Below, piece by piece: positions 23,625 to 32,194 of a DNA stretch of 36,123 nucleotides. The DNA is from an uncultured Pelagibacteraceae bacterium (GTDB lineage: Bacteria; Pseudomonadota; Alphaproteobacteria; Pelagibacterales; Pelagibacteraceae), in contig CACHSH010000004.1 in the NCBI GenBank assembly GCA_902582475.1, positions 1 to 36,123 of the forward strand, in the 5' to 3' direction. Every line of letters begins with the position of its first letter. Position 1 is the first letter of the stretch. A model generated the notes under the pieces. It saw only the letters and a list, made by a program, of their open reading frames with translations, was not told the origin of the DNA and did not search any database. The position numbers and the translations under genes were made by a program.

Positions 23625-26600
23625 ATGCATAATTTTTGTTTGCTTAATATAAAGAGACCAGTTTTAAGTTCAGTATTTTCTTTATTGCTGGTTGTTTTTG
23701 GACTTTATACTTTTTTTGAACTTAGCACGAGAGAGCTTCCAAAAAATCTTCAACCACCCGAAGTTGTTATATCGACAAAATATACTGGGGCTAGCCCGTC
23801 GATTATTGCTTCAGAAATTTCTGAGCCGATCGAATTAGCTGTTGGAGGAGCAGAGGGAATTAAATCAATTGATACTCTTTCTGAAATAGGGAGAAGCACA
23901 ATAAAAATAGAGTTTTTCACCAGTATAGATATTGATGATGCTGCTAACGATATAAGAGAGAGAATAGCTAGAGTAATCGATAATTTACCAGAAGATAGTA
24001 AAGCACCAGAGGTAAGAAAAGCTTCTGCAGGATTCTCAACAAGTATGTGGTTATCAGTAAGCAGTACATCTTGGGATTCATTAGATATAGGTGATTATGT
24101 TAAAAGAAATTTAGTTGACGCATTTAGCTCTGTTCCTGGAACTGGAAGAGTTATTGTTGGTGGAATAAATGAAAAAGCGGTGAGAGTGTATCTTAATCCA
24201 GTAAAGCTAAGTGCTAACGATTTAGATATTAGAGAAGTTGAAAGCTCTATAAGAAAAAATAATATTGCTGTACCAGCAGGAACAATCGAAGCTAACAATG
24301 TTGATCTTACTCTTGATTTAGGGAAGACCTATACAGATATTAGTTCAATTAAAAAACTTCCAATAAAAAAAATCAAAGGAAAAACTATAACCTTGAATGA
24401 CCTAGGGGATGTTCGTTATGGCCCGGTATCTGAAAAAACATTGTTTAAAGCTCAAAGTCCAGACGTTTTAAATGAAAATACTGTAGGCATAGGTATATAT
24501 GCACGGACAAATGAAAGTACAGTTACTCTTTCAAATAATATAAGAAAAAAAATAAAAGAAGTCAGCAGAACCCTACCAGATGGTCTTAAATTATCTGTAA
24601 GTTTTGATAGAGCAACATATATAAAAGAAGCTATTCAAATGTGTTACCAATCAATAATTTTAGCTTTAGCTTTAGTTGTTGGAATTATTTATCTTTTCTT
24701 AGGAAATGTAAGAGCAACTATAGTGCCGGCAGTGACTTTGCCAGTAAGCTTAATAGGAGCATGTTTGGGTTTGTGGATATTCGGTCTAACAATTAATGTT
24801 TTTACTCTTCTTGCGATAATATTAAGTGTAGCAATAGTTACTGATGATAGCGTTGTAATGACAGAGTCTATTTATCATCGTATAGAACAAGGGGATACTC
24901 CTCTTAATGCAGCTGCAACAGGTTCGAAAAATGTAATTTTTGCAATTATCTCAACAAGTATAATTCTGTTAGCAACATTTGCCCCACTATTATTTATTGG
25001 AGGAATAAGTGGAACATTGTTTAGAGAAATGGCTATTACACTTTCTATCGCAATTGTAATAAGTACTTTTACCGCTCTTTCAATAGCACCAATGCTTGGT
25101 TCAAAATTACTTAATAAAAAAAAATCAAAATCGAAAATTGTTTTAAAATTTGAAAGAATATTCAACTCATTTGAAGAATTTTACTCTGACACTTTGGGTT
25201 ATTGGATAAAAAAACCAAAAACTATTGTTTGGTTTATGATTTTTGTTGTTGGTCTGGCTGTTTTTCTTTTTAGCTTTACACCAAAAACTTTATTAGAACA
25301 AAATCCAGACAGAGGAGTTTATTTGGTATTTGGAAAAACTGATGAGTCTTCATCTTTTGAGTACACGGTAGATAAGGCAGAAAAGGTGGAGAAAAGATTA
25401 ATTCCATTACTTCAAGATGAAAATGAGCCTTATCAAAAGCTAATAATGAGAGTTCCAGGTTTTGGAAGATCTTCACAATCTTATAATAGTTTTATTATCA
25501 TAGCTTTGCTTGACAATTGGAATGACAGAAAAGAAAGTGCTCAAAAAATTGTTAGAAAAGCTATTGGGAAAATAGTTACTGTTCCAGGAACTATGGCTTT
25601 CCCACTAACACCAAATTCAGTGAGAGTTAGTAATTATCAAAAACCAGTTGTGGTTACAATGACAGGTCCATCTTATGAGACTTTGTTTAAATGGCAAAAT
25701 GAAATTATGAAGGAACTTAGAAACAATAGAGGACTAGCTGATATAACTTCTGATTATACGAAAAATAAACCTGAGGTAAAACTTGTTATAGATGAAAATA
25801 AAGCTAAAGACCTAGGTTTGTCTAATCAATCAATTGGAAAATCAATTGAGACATTATATTCAGGAAAAAGCGTTACAACTTTAAATGAGTCTGGAAAAGA
25901 ATATCCAATTATTTTACAAGCAGATATCAAAGATAGAAGAAATACTGAAACACTAAGTAAAATATTCGTTAGATCTGAAACAACTGGCAAATTAATTTCT
26001 CTTGCAAACGTAGTTAGTTTTAAAGAGAGGGGATCTCCTAAATTATTAACTCGTTATCAAAGATCAAAGTCCGTAACTATTACAGCTAGATTAGTAGGTG
26101 GTTACACACTTAACGAGGCTTTAAAATTTATTGAAAAAACAATCGATGATAAAGCACCAACTGCAGGTATTTTTTACAAAGGTAAATCATTAGATCTTAA
26201 AGAGGCTTCCGGCGAACTATTAGTAATTTTTGCTTTAGCGTTAGTGAGTGCTTATCTTGTAATGGCAGGTACTTTTAATGCTTGGAGACAACCTTTTGTT
26301 GTTATGTTAACGGTTCCATTAGCAGCTCTCGGTGGTTTAATATTTATATTATTGTTTGGAAGTACGATAAATATTTTCTCACAAATTGCTTTGATTGTTC
26401 TTATCGGTATTGCGACAAAAAATAGTATCTTAATTGTAGATTGGGCGAATCAACTTCGTGTTTCAGGTAAAACAGTTGAAAGTGCAATTGTCGAGTCTTG
26501 TAAAAGAAGGTTTAGACCAATAATGATGACCAGTTTATCAACCCTGATTGCTATGGTACCTCTAATAATTGGAAATATAGGGCCAGGTGCAGGTGAAGGA

Positions 26601-26756
26601 ATAAGATTAGCTGTAGGCTGCACTATATTTGGAGGTATGCTAATCAGTACTTTTTTAACTTTATTTACAACTCCGGTATTTTATTTATTACTTTGTAAAA
26701 ATTCTAAGAGAATGGATGAGATAGATATTCAATTAAGCAAAGAGTTTAGTAAATAA
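23625..26756 (+). CDS. RND-family efflux pump, AcrB-type inner-membrane component
   Basis: The 1043-residue protein has 12 membrane helices and two large periplasmic loops. Proton-relay residues are present: Asp407 and Asp408 in 'IVTDDSVVMTES' (the same numbers as in AcrB) and Lys932 in 'IATKNSILIVDW'. The first helix region 'IKRPVLSSVFSLLLVVFGL' and 'PNLQPPEVVIST'-type entry (here 'LPKNLQPPEVVIST') match hydrophobe/amphiphile exporters. The substrate is unknown. It forms an operon with the hairpin-less adaptor 1 bp upstream; no TolC-like gene is nearby. It converges with the transglycosylase gene, overlapping by 11 bp. Confidence 0.94.
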   Translation: MHNFCLLNIKRPVLSSVFSLLLVVFGLYTFFELSTRELPKNLQPPEVVISTKYTGASPSIIASEISEPIELAVGGAEGIKSIDTLSEIGRSTIKIEFFTSIDIDDAANDIRERIARVIDNLPEDSKAPEVRKASAGFSTSMWLSVSSTSWDSLDIGDYVKRNLVDAFSSVPGTGRVIVGGINEKAVRVYLNPVKLSANDLDIREVESSIRKNNIAVPAGTIEANNVDLTLDLGKTYTDISSIKKLPIKKIKGKTITLNDLGDVRYGPVSEKTLFKAQSPDVLNENTVGIGIYARTNESTVTLSNNIRKKIKEVSRTLPDGLKLSVSFDRATYIKEAIQMCYQSIILALALVVGIIYLFLGNVRATIVPAVTLPVSLIGACLGLWIFGLTINVFTLLAIILSVAIVTDDSVVMTESIYHRIEQGDTPLNAAATGSKNVIFAIISTSIILLATFAPLLFIGGISGTLFREMAITLSIAIVISTFTALSIAPMLGSKLLNKKKSKSKIVLKFERIFNSFEEFYSDTLGYWIKKPKTIVWFMIFVVGLAVFLFSFTPKTLLEQNPDRGVYLVFGKTDESSSFEYTVDKAEKVEKRLIPLLQDENEPYQKLIMRVPGFGRSSQSYNSFIIIALLDNWNDRKESAQKIVRKAIGKIVTVPGTMAFPLTPNSVRVSNYQKPVVVTMTGPSYETLFKWQNEIMKELRNNRGLADITSDYTKNKPEVKLVIDENKAKDLGLSNQSIGKSIETLYSGKSVTTLNESGKEYPIILQADIKDRRNTETLSKIFVRSETTGKLISLANVVSFKERGSPKLLTRYQRSKSVTITARLVGGYTLNEALKFIEKTIDDKAPTAGIFYKGKSLDLKEASGELLVIFALALVSAYLVMAGTFNAWRQPFVVMLTVPLAALGGLIFILLFGSTINIFSQIALIVLIGIATKNSILIVDWANQLRVSGKTVESAIVESCKRRFRPIMMTSLSTLIAMVPLIIGNIGPGAGEGIRLAVGCTIFGGMLISTFLTLFTTPVFYLLLCKNSKRMDEIDIQLSKEFSK

Positions 26757-27342
26757 TATATTTTTTTCTATTTAATTTATCTTTACACATTGTTAGCTGT
26801 TTTCTGTAATTAGATGCTGTATCCTTCGCTGACTTTGCATAAATAATTGCTTTTTTATCTTTAGCGTAATTTTTATAATCACCCCAGCCTTTGTAATAAG
26901 CAAGATATTGTCTATAAGCATCATTCTTAGGTATTTTTAAAATTTTGTGTGTCTTACTCACGTACCATCCGATAAAATCAACCGAGTCTTTAAATCTGGC
27001 TCTTGTAGCCAATTTATTTCCAGTTTCTTTTTTATACTGCTCCCAAGTACCTTTGACTGCCTGAGAATAGCCAAATGAGCTGGATTTACGTTTATAGGGA
27101 ATAACTTTAAAAAGTTTAATTCGCTCAGGTTTTGCAAGCCAATTAAAATCACTCTCTTTTTTAACAAATGCTAATTGAATATAAACAGGAACGCCCCATT
27201 TTTTTTCTACAGCTTTGGTATGTTTATACCATAGGTAACGCTCTTCAAAAATGGCACAGCTATTTTGAGTATTTTTTGGAATAGAAGAGCAGGCAGTAAC
27301 AAAGAGTAATAAAATTGATATTAAAAAAAATTTCTTTTTCAT
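26746..27342 (-). CDS. Lipoprotein lytic transglycosylase (SLT-like)
   Basis: The protein cleaves peptidoglycan glycan strands at the membrane surface. It has 198 residues, a lipoprotein signal with lipobox Val-Thr-Ala-Cys (Cys18), then a lysozyme-like SLT domain: catalytic Glu63 in 'VKKESDFNW', 'SSFGYSQAVKGTWEQY' (the Gly-x-x-Gln motif region) and a Tyr-rich end 'YLAYYKGWGDY'. The layout fits the SLT_4-type alphaproteobacterial lipoproteins. It lies 5 bp after an exported protein gene on the same strand. Confidence 0.82.
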   Translation of the reverse strand: MKKKFFLISILLLFVTACSSIPKNTQNSCAIFEERYLWYKHTKAVEKKWGVPVYIQLAFVKKESDFNWLAKPERIKLFKVIPYKRKSSSFGYSQAVKGTWEQYKKETGNKLATRARFKDSVDFIGWYVSKTHKILKIPKNDAYRQYLAYYKGWGDYKNYAKDKKAIIYAKSAKDTASNYRKQLTMCKDKLNRKKYIIY

Positions 27343-27347
27343 ATTAT

Positions 27348-27932
27348 TTAAAAAGCTTTCTCTGATTTATTACATTGCCATCTAGCAGTTGTATAATTGC
27401 GTTTATCAAAGATGGTTTCTATATAATCTTCAATTATTCTATATTTTTCTAATTCCTGTGAAAAACTTCCTAAATGTGAAACTTCTATATACTTCAATGA
27501 CGGATTTTTGTAATTTTTAATTTTTTTATTTATCTTATCAAGCTCAGTCAATACCATTTGGTAACCAGTTTCATTCGAAACATTACTTTTCATATTAAGT
27601 TTGCCATCTACTCTAGATATTGACGTTACAGAAAAACTATAAGGTTTATTTTTTATACCTGTTACGGTTTGAGCAATAAAATACTCATAGATAAATTCAT
27701 CATTTACAATAATATTGGTTGAAGAACTATCATCACCACTTCTTTTAATTGTTTTCTTTTTTAGATCAATGATTGTTTTATAAGAATATTCAGAAAGATT
27801 TTTTGATTTTTCATATGAAAAAAAACGAACACCTTCGCATTTTAAAATTATTTTTTCGTCAGCATTACTTACATTAAATAGAAATATATTCAAAAATATT
27901 ATGATTAAAAAATCCTTTTTTTTTATCCGCAT
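27348..27932 (-). CDS. Exported protein of unknown function
   Basis: About 194 residues, not recognised. A basic N terminus and hydrophobic core (roughly residues 8-23) ending 'NVSNADE' form a clear signal peptide. The mature part is beta-rich with 'KIILKCEGVRFFSYEKS' and a C-terminal 'TARWQCNKSEKAF'; the single Cys near each end may form a disulfide. The ATG at 27932, overlapping the nuclease gene's stop, is chosen over a GTG 12 bp earlier. It is translationally coupled with the exported nuclease upstream. Confidence 0.65.
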   Translation of the reverse strand: MRIKKKDFLIIIFLNIFLFNVSNADEKIILKCEGVRFFSYEKSKNLSEYSYKTIIDLKKKTIKRSGDDSSSTNIIVNDEFIYEYFIAQTVTGIKNKPYSFSVTSISRVDGKLNMKSNVSNETGYQMVLTELDKINKKIKNYKNPSLKYIEVSHLGSFSQELEKYRIIEDYIETIFDKRNYTTARWQCNKSEKAF

Positions 27933-28381
27933 TTTTTTTCCCACGAGGGGTTATATTTCATTTTCCAAATACCTAGTTTTTTACTTTTAGCATATTCTTG
28001 TTCCTCTGCATATTTCCCTTTAGAGTAGTAGATAAAATCACAAGCATATCCATTTTTTACCATAAAAGATGAAAGGCTTTCTCCGTCAACAAAACATTCG
28101 GCAACTGTTCTTTGATGTTTATCTTTATTTTTTTCTCTCACGCAAGTAACAACTTGATTAGCTATTTTTTTTATAAGCTTATCTTTTGCTAATTTATATC
28201 CAACTTCATTTCTTTCTGGAGAATTTATTCCTCCAAAACGAATTTTCTCTTTATCAATATCAATTGTATCACCATCGATAATTCTAGCTTTTCCTTTAGC
28301 AACATTTTTTTCAGAACTATTAGAAATCGAATATGAAATTAAAACTAAGATACTAAATAAAATCAGACTTAGCTTTTTCAT
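27923..28381 (-). CDS. Exported staphylococcal-nuclease-like nuclease
   Basis: The 152-residue protein has a signal peptide (hydrophobic residues 5-18, cleavage near 'NSSEK') and an SNase fold. Catalytic-site equivalents are visible: the Asp pair in 'IIDGDTIDI', Arg and Glu in 'IRFGGINSPE', and Arg in 'HQRTVAECF'. It probably degrades nucleic acid in the periplasm, perhaps for phosphate or base scavenging. Family TNase domains use Ca2+. The start lies inside the zeta-subunit gene (29 bp overlap). Confidence 0.87.
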   Translation of the reverse strand: MKKLSLILFSILVLISYSISNSSEKNVAKGKARIIDGDTIDIDKEKIRFGGINSPERNEVGYKLAKDKLIKKIANQVVTCVREKNKDKHQRTVAECFVDGESLSSFMVKNGYACDFIYYSKGKYAEEQEYAKSKKLGIWKMKYNPSWEKKCG

Positions 28382-28661
28382 TAAATTCTTTCATTTTATT
28401 TCTAATTTCGTCATCAGAAATATTATGACCTTTTAAATCTGCCTGAATTTTTCTAAATACATCCTCATCTCCAGCTTCTTGGAAGTCTGCTTTTATTACA
28501 GATTGAATATATTCTTTTTCCTTATTCTCATCATAACCAAGTTTTTGTGATGCCCATTGACCAAGATATTTATTTCTTCTTGAGGCAACTTTGAATTTTA
28601 ACTCTTCATCATGGGCAAATTTTTTTTCAAAGGATTTTTTTCTCTCGTCAAATTTTTCCAT
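28353..28661 (-). CDS. DUF1476 protein, F1-ATPase inhibitor zeta subunit family
   Basis: The alphaproteobacterial zeta subunit inhibits ATP hydrolysis by F1Fo-ATPase (shown in Paracoccus). The 102-residue all-helical protein has the family's 'FDERKKSFEKKFAHDEEL' N terminus, 'RRNKYLGQWA', 'AGDEDVFRKI' and a conserved length. The inhibitory N-terminal region is present. It is not near ATP-synthase genes but sits between VanZ-like and nuclease genes, overlapping both (14 and 29 bp). Confidence 0.85.
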   Translation of the reverse strand: MEKFDERKKSFEKKFAHDEELKFKVASRRNKYLGQWASQKLGYDENKEKEYIQSVIKADFQEAGDEDVFRKIQADLKGHNISDDEIRNKMKEFNEKAKSDFI

Positions 28662-29046
28662 ATTTAAACTTTTTATATAAAAATATTATAACAATAGCTG
28701 AAAATGTTCCAAGTAAATTTGCAAAAAGATCTAGGGACTCAAAAGACCTATTTGGTATAAATAGATGAGATAATTCTAAAAATAATGACAGTGTAACAAG
28801 AAAAATTAAGATCTTATTAAAACTAGTTTGATTTATATAACTTATTAATCCGATAGTTGTTAAATAAAAAAAAGCAAGTGTATGATTAATAGATGTTCCC
28901 ATTGGATTTGGAATCATGTCTGGTTGCTTTCCCAAATCTCCATAAAGAAAATAACCAATTAGGCTTCCGGGAAAAAGATATAGAATTAATAAACAGACCA
29001 GTGAAAAATTATATAAATAACGAACTATACGGATTTTATAATCCAT
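28648..29046 (-). CDS. VanZ-like membrane protein
   Basis: A 132-residue protein with about four membrane helices: 'LVCLLILYLFPG', 'INHTLAFFYLTTIG', 'KILIFLVTLSLFLELSHLF' and 'LFANLLGTFSAIVIIFL'. The Glu in 'LELSHLFIPNR' and the Asp in 'LDLFANLLG' match the VanZ family pattern E..Q.f.p.R...D...N..G. The function of VanZ-like proteins is poorly defined beyond links to glycopeptide resistance. It overlaps cutA by 22 bp. Confidence 0.7.
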   Translation of the reverse strand: MDYKIRIVRYLYNFSLVCLLILYLFPGSLIGYFLYGDLGKQPDMIPNPMGTSINHTLAFFYLTTIGLISYINQTSFNKILIFLVTLSLFLELSHLFIPNRSFESLDLFANLLGTFSAIVIIFLYKKFKYGKI

Positions 29047-29339
29047 TTTAAAAAATCTGTATTGCCATTTTTGATATCAAAAAAAATAACACACGGGACA
29101 TCATAGCTGTGCAATTTTTTAACATTTTTGATAATCTTTTGAACATTTTTGTTCATAGTCTTTCCAACTATTAAGATTTCTTTAGCCTTTATTACTTTTC
29201 CTTTCCAGGTAAATATAGAGTCAACATTATTGATGATGTTTGCACATGCTACTAATTTCTTTTTTACAAGAAACGAAGCTATTTTATGCGCTTCCTTTTT
29301 CTTGGGACAAGTAATGTAAAAGAATTTAATACCCTTCAT
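29025..29339 (-). CDS. cutA: CutA1 family protein
   Basis: CutA is a small trimeric ferredoxin-like protein first linked to copper tolerance; its exact role is unsettled. The 104-residue protein matches the family: 'KKKLVACANIINNVDSIFTW' (family: RLAACVNIIP-SIYWW), 'KEILIVGKT', 'LHSYDVPCVIFFDI' and 'FLKWI' at the C terminus. It is divergent from gpmA with a 35 bp spacer, and the VanZ-like gene overlaps its 3' end. Confidence 0.92.
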   Translation of the reverse strand: MKGIKFFYITCPKKKEAHKIASFLVKKKLVACANIINNVDSIFTWKGKVIKAKEILIVGKTMNKNVQKIIKNVKKLHSYDVPCVIFFDIKNGNTDFLKWIIKSV

Positions 29340-29374
29340 TTTTATAATTTAATATATTAAATATATTATATTCA

Positions 29375-30088
29375 ATGGGAAAACTCATAGCAATCAGACA
29401 TGGCCAAAGTACCTGGAATGCAGAGAATCGTTTTACAGGATGGGTAGATGTTGACCTTTCAGAGAGAGGTGTTTTAGAGGCAGAAAAGTCAGGAAAATTA
29501 ATCAAAGAATTAAATTTAGATTTTGATATGTGTTTCACCTCTTATCTTAAGAGAGCAATAAATACACTTGAAATAGTATTAGAAGTTCTTGGAAAAAAAT
29601 ATCAATATAAAAAGGCCTGGGAACTTAACGAAAGACACTATGGTGCTCTGACAGGTTTAAATAAAGCTGAAACTAAAAAAAAGTTAGGTGAGGAACAATT
29701 TAAAAAATACAGAAGATCTTGGGATATTCCACCACCATCACTAGGTAAGGACTCTCAATACAGTTCTCATAATGACAAACTATATACAGAGTTAAAAAAA
29801 ATACCTGACACTGAGTCTTTAAAAGACACCTACAATCGTGTCGTGCCATTCTTTGAAAAAAATATAGTAAAACATATTAAAAATGAAAAAAATATTATTA
29901 TGTCTGCCCACGGAAATACTATAAGAGCGTTAGGTAAAAAAATTTTTAATATTTCTGATAAAAGTATAAATTTATTTGAAATACCAACCGGAAACCCTTT
30001 AATTATTCATTTTGATAATTCAGGAAAAGTTTTGAGCACAAAATATTTAGATGAGTCTAGAAAAAAAGATATTATTTCTAATATTTAA
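29375..30088 (+). CDS. gpmA: 2,3-bisphosphoglycerate-dependent phosphoglycerate mutase
   Basis: The enzyme interconverts 3- and 2-phosphoglycerate in glycolysis and gluconeogenesis. The 237-residue protein carries the phosphohistidine motif 'IRHGQSTWNAENRFTGW' (His9), 'SERG', 'WELNERHYGALTG' and the second catalytic His in 'SAHGNTIRAL'. It is the only plus-strand gene in the 26746-36123 stretch. It converges with the nucleotidyltransferase gene, overlapping by 11 bp. Confidence 0.96.
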   Translation: MGKLIAIRHGQSTWNAENRFTGWVDVDLSERGVLEAEKSGKLIKELNLDFDMCFTSYLKRAINTLEIVLEVLGKKYQYKKAWELNERHYGALTGLNKAETKKKLGEEQFKKYRRSWDIPPPSLGKDSQYSSHNDKLYTELKKIPDTESLKDTYNRVVPFFEKNIVKHIKNEKNIIMSAHGNTIRALGKKIFNISDKSINLFEIPTGNPLIIHFDNSGKVLSTKYLDESRKKDIISNI

Positions 30089-30776
30089 TTTTCTTAATTA
30101 ACTTCTTATAAATTTTATAATTATTTATATGTAAAAATTTTTGCTTACTAATAATGCCCAATAAATCTTTTCTTTTAATTAAGCTGTCCCAAGTTTTATT
30201 TATAGAAAAAGGTATAATTTTTTTCGATTTAAAAACTGATCTTGTAATAATTTGTGCGCCTGTAAATATGAGTTGATTATTTCTTTTTCTCAAAACTTCT
30301 TTTTTCGAATTTAAATTAAAATCACCTTTAAATGATTTATCAAAACTTAAATTCTTTGGAACTAAAAGCATTAATGGTTTCTTATTTTTTTTATAAATTT
30401 TTTCTAAATTTTTAAATTCTTTTTTATATTCTTTTCTCCAAAGAGTGTCTGGATTTAGTACAAAAAAAGCATGTTTCTTAAATTTTTTTGAGGCATTTAA
30501 AACCCCACCACCAGTGTTTAATATCTTTCTTTTTTCAAAAACTAAATCTATCTTACAAGAGAATTTTTCTTTTTTTAAAAAGTTATAAATTTGGTTATGT
30601 AGATAATGTGTATTTATAATTATATGCTTTACTCCAAGTGATATTAAAAAATTAATACTATTTCCTAGTAATGTCTTATTCTTAATTTTTATAAGTGGTT
30701 TTGGAATTTTTTTTGTTACTGGGTGCATTCTTTTTCCAAAACCAGCTCCAAGTATAATTGCCTTTTTAATTTTCAT
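30078..30776 (-). CDS. Sugar nucleotidyltransferase (MurU-like)
   Basis: A 232-residue NTP-transferase with the N-terminal pyrophosphorylase signature 'ILGAGFGKRMHPVTKKIPK' and the 'PLIKIKNKTLL' continuation. 'NTGGGVLNA' and 'VLNPDTLW' mark the base- and metal-binding strands. In Alphaproteobacteria this gene sits beside an AmgK-like kinase; the pair can act in MurNAc recycling (kinase then UDP-MurNAc pyrophosphorylase). It shares 4 bp with that kinase gene. On the other side one would expect addB, but a converging gpmA is found. Confidence 0.83.
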   Translation of the reverse strand: MKIKKAIILGAGFGKRMHPVTKKIPKPLIKIKNKTLLGNSINFLISLGVKHIIINTHYLHNQIYNFLKKEKFSCKIDLVFEKRKILNTGGGVLNASKKFKKHAFFVLNPDTLWRKEYKKEFKNLEKIYKKNKKPLMLLVPKNLSFDKSFKGDFNLNSKKEVLRKRNNQLIFTGAQIITRSVFKSKKIIPFSINKTWDSLIKRKDLLGIISKQKFLHINNYKIYKKLIKKIKY

Positions 30777-31738
30777 TTAAAATTTATTTTTCTTCTTAAT
30801 TTTTTATTCACAGCGCCTAATAAAATCTTTTTTAAATTTTTGAAAATTTTATTTTCCATTCTTAATTCAATAAGACTCCATGTATAAGGTAAATATTTTA
30901 AATAGCCTGGCTTTCTATCTCTTTCATTAAGTCTATAAAAAATTCCAAGTATTTTTAAATTTCTTTGAACAGATAATATATCAAAATCATTTTTTAAAAG
31001 GTGCATTTCTTTTTTTCCAAATACGCATTTTTGAAGGTAATATTTAAAAATTTTATTTTTTATTTTTAATGGTATTTTAATTCTCACATCATCAATCAAA
31101 GAAGCAACATCATACATTGGGTTTCCTAAAATAGTATCTTGAGTATCTATAATAGCCAACTTTTTCCCGCTTGGAATAATATTTGAAACATGAAAATCTC
31201 TATGAACTATAAACCTATTTTTAAAATAAATTTTTTTGTATAATTTATTAAGTTCTTTTTTTATTTTTCTTTTAAATTTTTGAGATTTTTTTTTTCCAGA
31301 AACTCCAGGAAGATACCAATCGAGAAATAAGTCGGACTCTTTATGTAAATTTCTAATATTATAGTTTCCTAGATTTAAATATTTCTTTGAACTAATTTTA
31401 ATTTTCTTTATAGGTTTTATTTTTTGTATTTTTATAATTAAATTTATACATTTTTTATAAAGGTTAAGACTATTTTTTGATTTTTTTACAAAATCTGAAA
31501 GAGTTTTGTTTCCAAGGTCCTCGATTTCTATCAATCCTTCATTAAAATGCTGACTAATAGTTTTTGGTGTATAAATTCCCTTTTTTATAAAAAATTTATT
31601 TATATACGAATAAGCTATTAAATTTTTAAATCTTTCTTTATTGGCTGTTACAATTATTGAAGTTTTTTTTCCCTTGTGTAATCTAAAAAACTCTCTAAAC
31701 GATGCATCACTTTTAATTTTTTGTAATCTAAATTGCAT
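30773..31738 (-). CDS. Aminoglycoside-phosphotransferase-fold kinase (AmgK-like)
   Basis: The 321-residue protein has the APH kinase core 'VHRDFHVSNII' (catalytic Asp) and 'IIDTQDTILGNPMYDVASL' (metal-binding Asp), which is the COG3178 pattern rather than an antibiotic-resistance enzyme. Members phosphorylate amino sugars such as MurNAc at C1 in cell-wall recycling. The protein is very Lys-rich. It is flanked by tsaE (11 bp overlap) and the nucleotidyltransferase gene (4 bp overlap), the conserved alphaproteobacterial arrangement. Confidence 0.83.
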   Translation of the reverse strand: MQFRLQKIKSDASFREFFRLHKGKKTSIIVTANKERFKNLIAYSYINKFFIKKGIYTPKTISQHFNEGLIEIEDLGNKTLSDFVKKSKNSLNLYKKCINLIIKIQKIKPIKKIKISSKKYLNLGNYNIRNLHKESDLFLDWYLPGVSGKKKSQKFKRKIKKELNKLYKKIYFKNRFIVHRDFHVSNIIPSGKKLAIIDTQDTILGNPMYDVASLIDDVRIKIPLKIKNKIFKYYLQKCVFGKKEMHLLKNDFDILSVQRNLKILGIFYRLNERDRKPGYLKYLPYTWSLIELRMENKIFKNLKKILLGAVNKKLRRKINFK

Positions 31739-32183
31739 TTAATTTAAAATTTTTCCACTTTCCAAAACCACTTAATTTGATCTTTCTACTATCTAGTTTG
31801 CTTTCATGAAAAAAAGTAATTTCTAAGCGGTTTTTAATTTGTTTTTTTACTTTTTCAGGCCACTCAATAATTCTTACAGCTTTTTTATCCTCTAAAAAAA
31901 TTCCAAGCTGGTCTATCTCATTAGTTTTTTCTAACCTGTATAAATCATAATGCATAATTTTAAAATTTTTAATTTTATATTCATATAGTAGATTAAAAGT
32001 TGGACTTGGTACCTCAGTTTTATCTATATGATTCTTTTCTTGTAATTGATTGATCAAACTTCTTACAAAAGTTGTTTTACCTGAACCTAGCTCTCCAAAT
32101 AAAAGTATACAATCTGGTGAAGATAAATTTAACAAAATTTTTTTTGATATACTGTCTAATTGGGATAAATTATATTTTAACAT
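31728..32183 (-). CDS. tsaE: tRNA threonylcarbamoyladenosine biosynthesis ATPase TsaE
   Basis: TsaE is the P-loop ATPase that drives the TsaBD complex making t6A37 in tRNA. The 151-residue protein has the Walker A motif 'GELGSGKTT' (30-38), 'VPSPTFNLLYEY' (substrate-side loop) and 'HYDLYRLEKTNEIDQLG' with a Walker B-like Asp and the conserved Tyr. It lies 11 bp downstream of ahcY. Confidence 0.94.
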   Translation of the reverse strand: MLKYNLSQLDSISKKILLNLSSPDCILLFGELGSGKTTFVRSLINQLQEKNHIDKTEVPSPTFNLLYEYKIKNFKIMHYDLYRLEKTNEIDQLGIFLEDKKAVRIIEWPEKVKKQIKNRLEITFFHESKLDSRKIKLSGFGKWKNFKLNAI

Positions 32184-32194
32184 TGGCTACTAAT

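Noticed and set aside
5391-30077. A genomic island or prophage in the interval between trxA and the nucleotidyltransferase gene
   Set aside because: No integrase, att repeats, tRNA, transposase or phage genes are visible, and base composition and gene style look like the flanks; rearrangement fits better.
30773-31738. Aminoglycoside resistance gene
   Set aside because: The APH-fold protein sits in the conserved tsaE-kinase-nucleotidyltransferase arrangement and has the cell-wall-recycling kinase pattern; no resistance-gene context exists.
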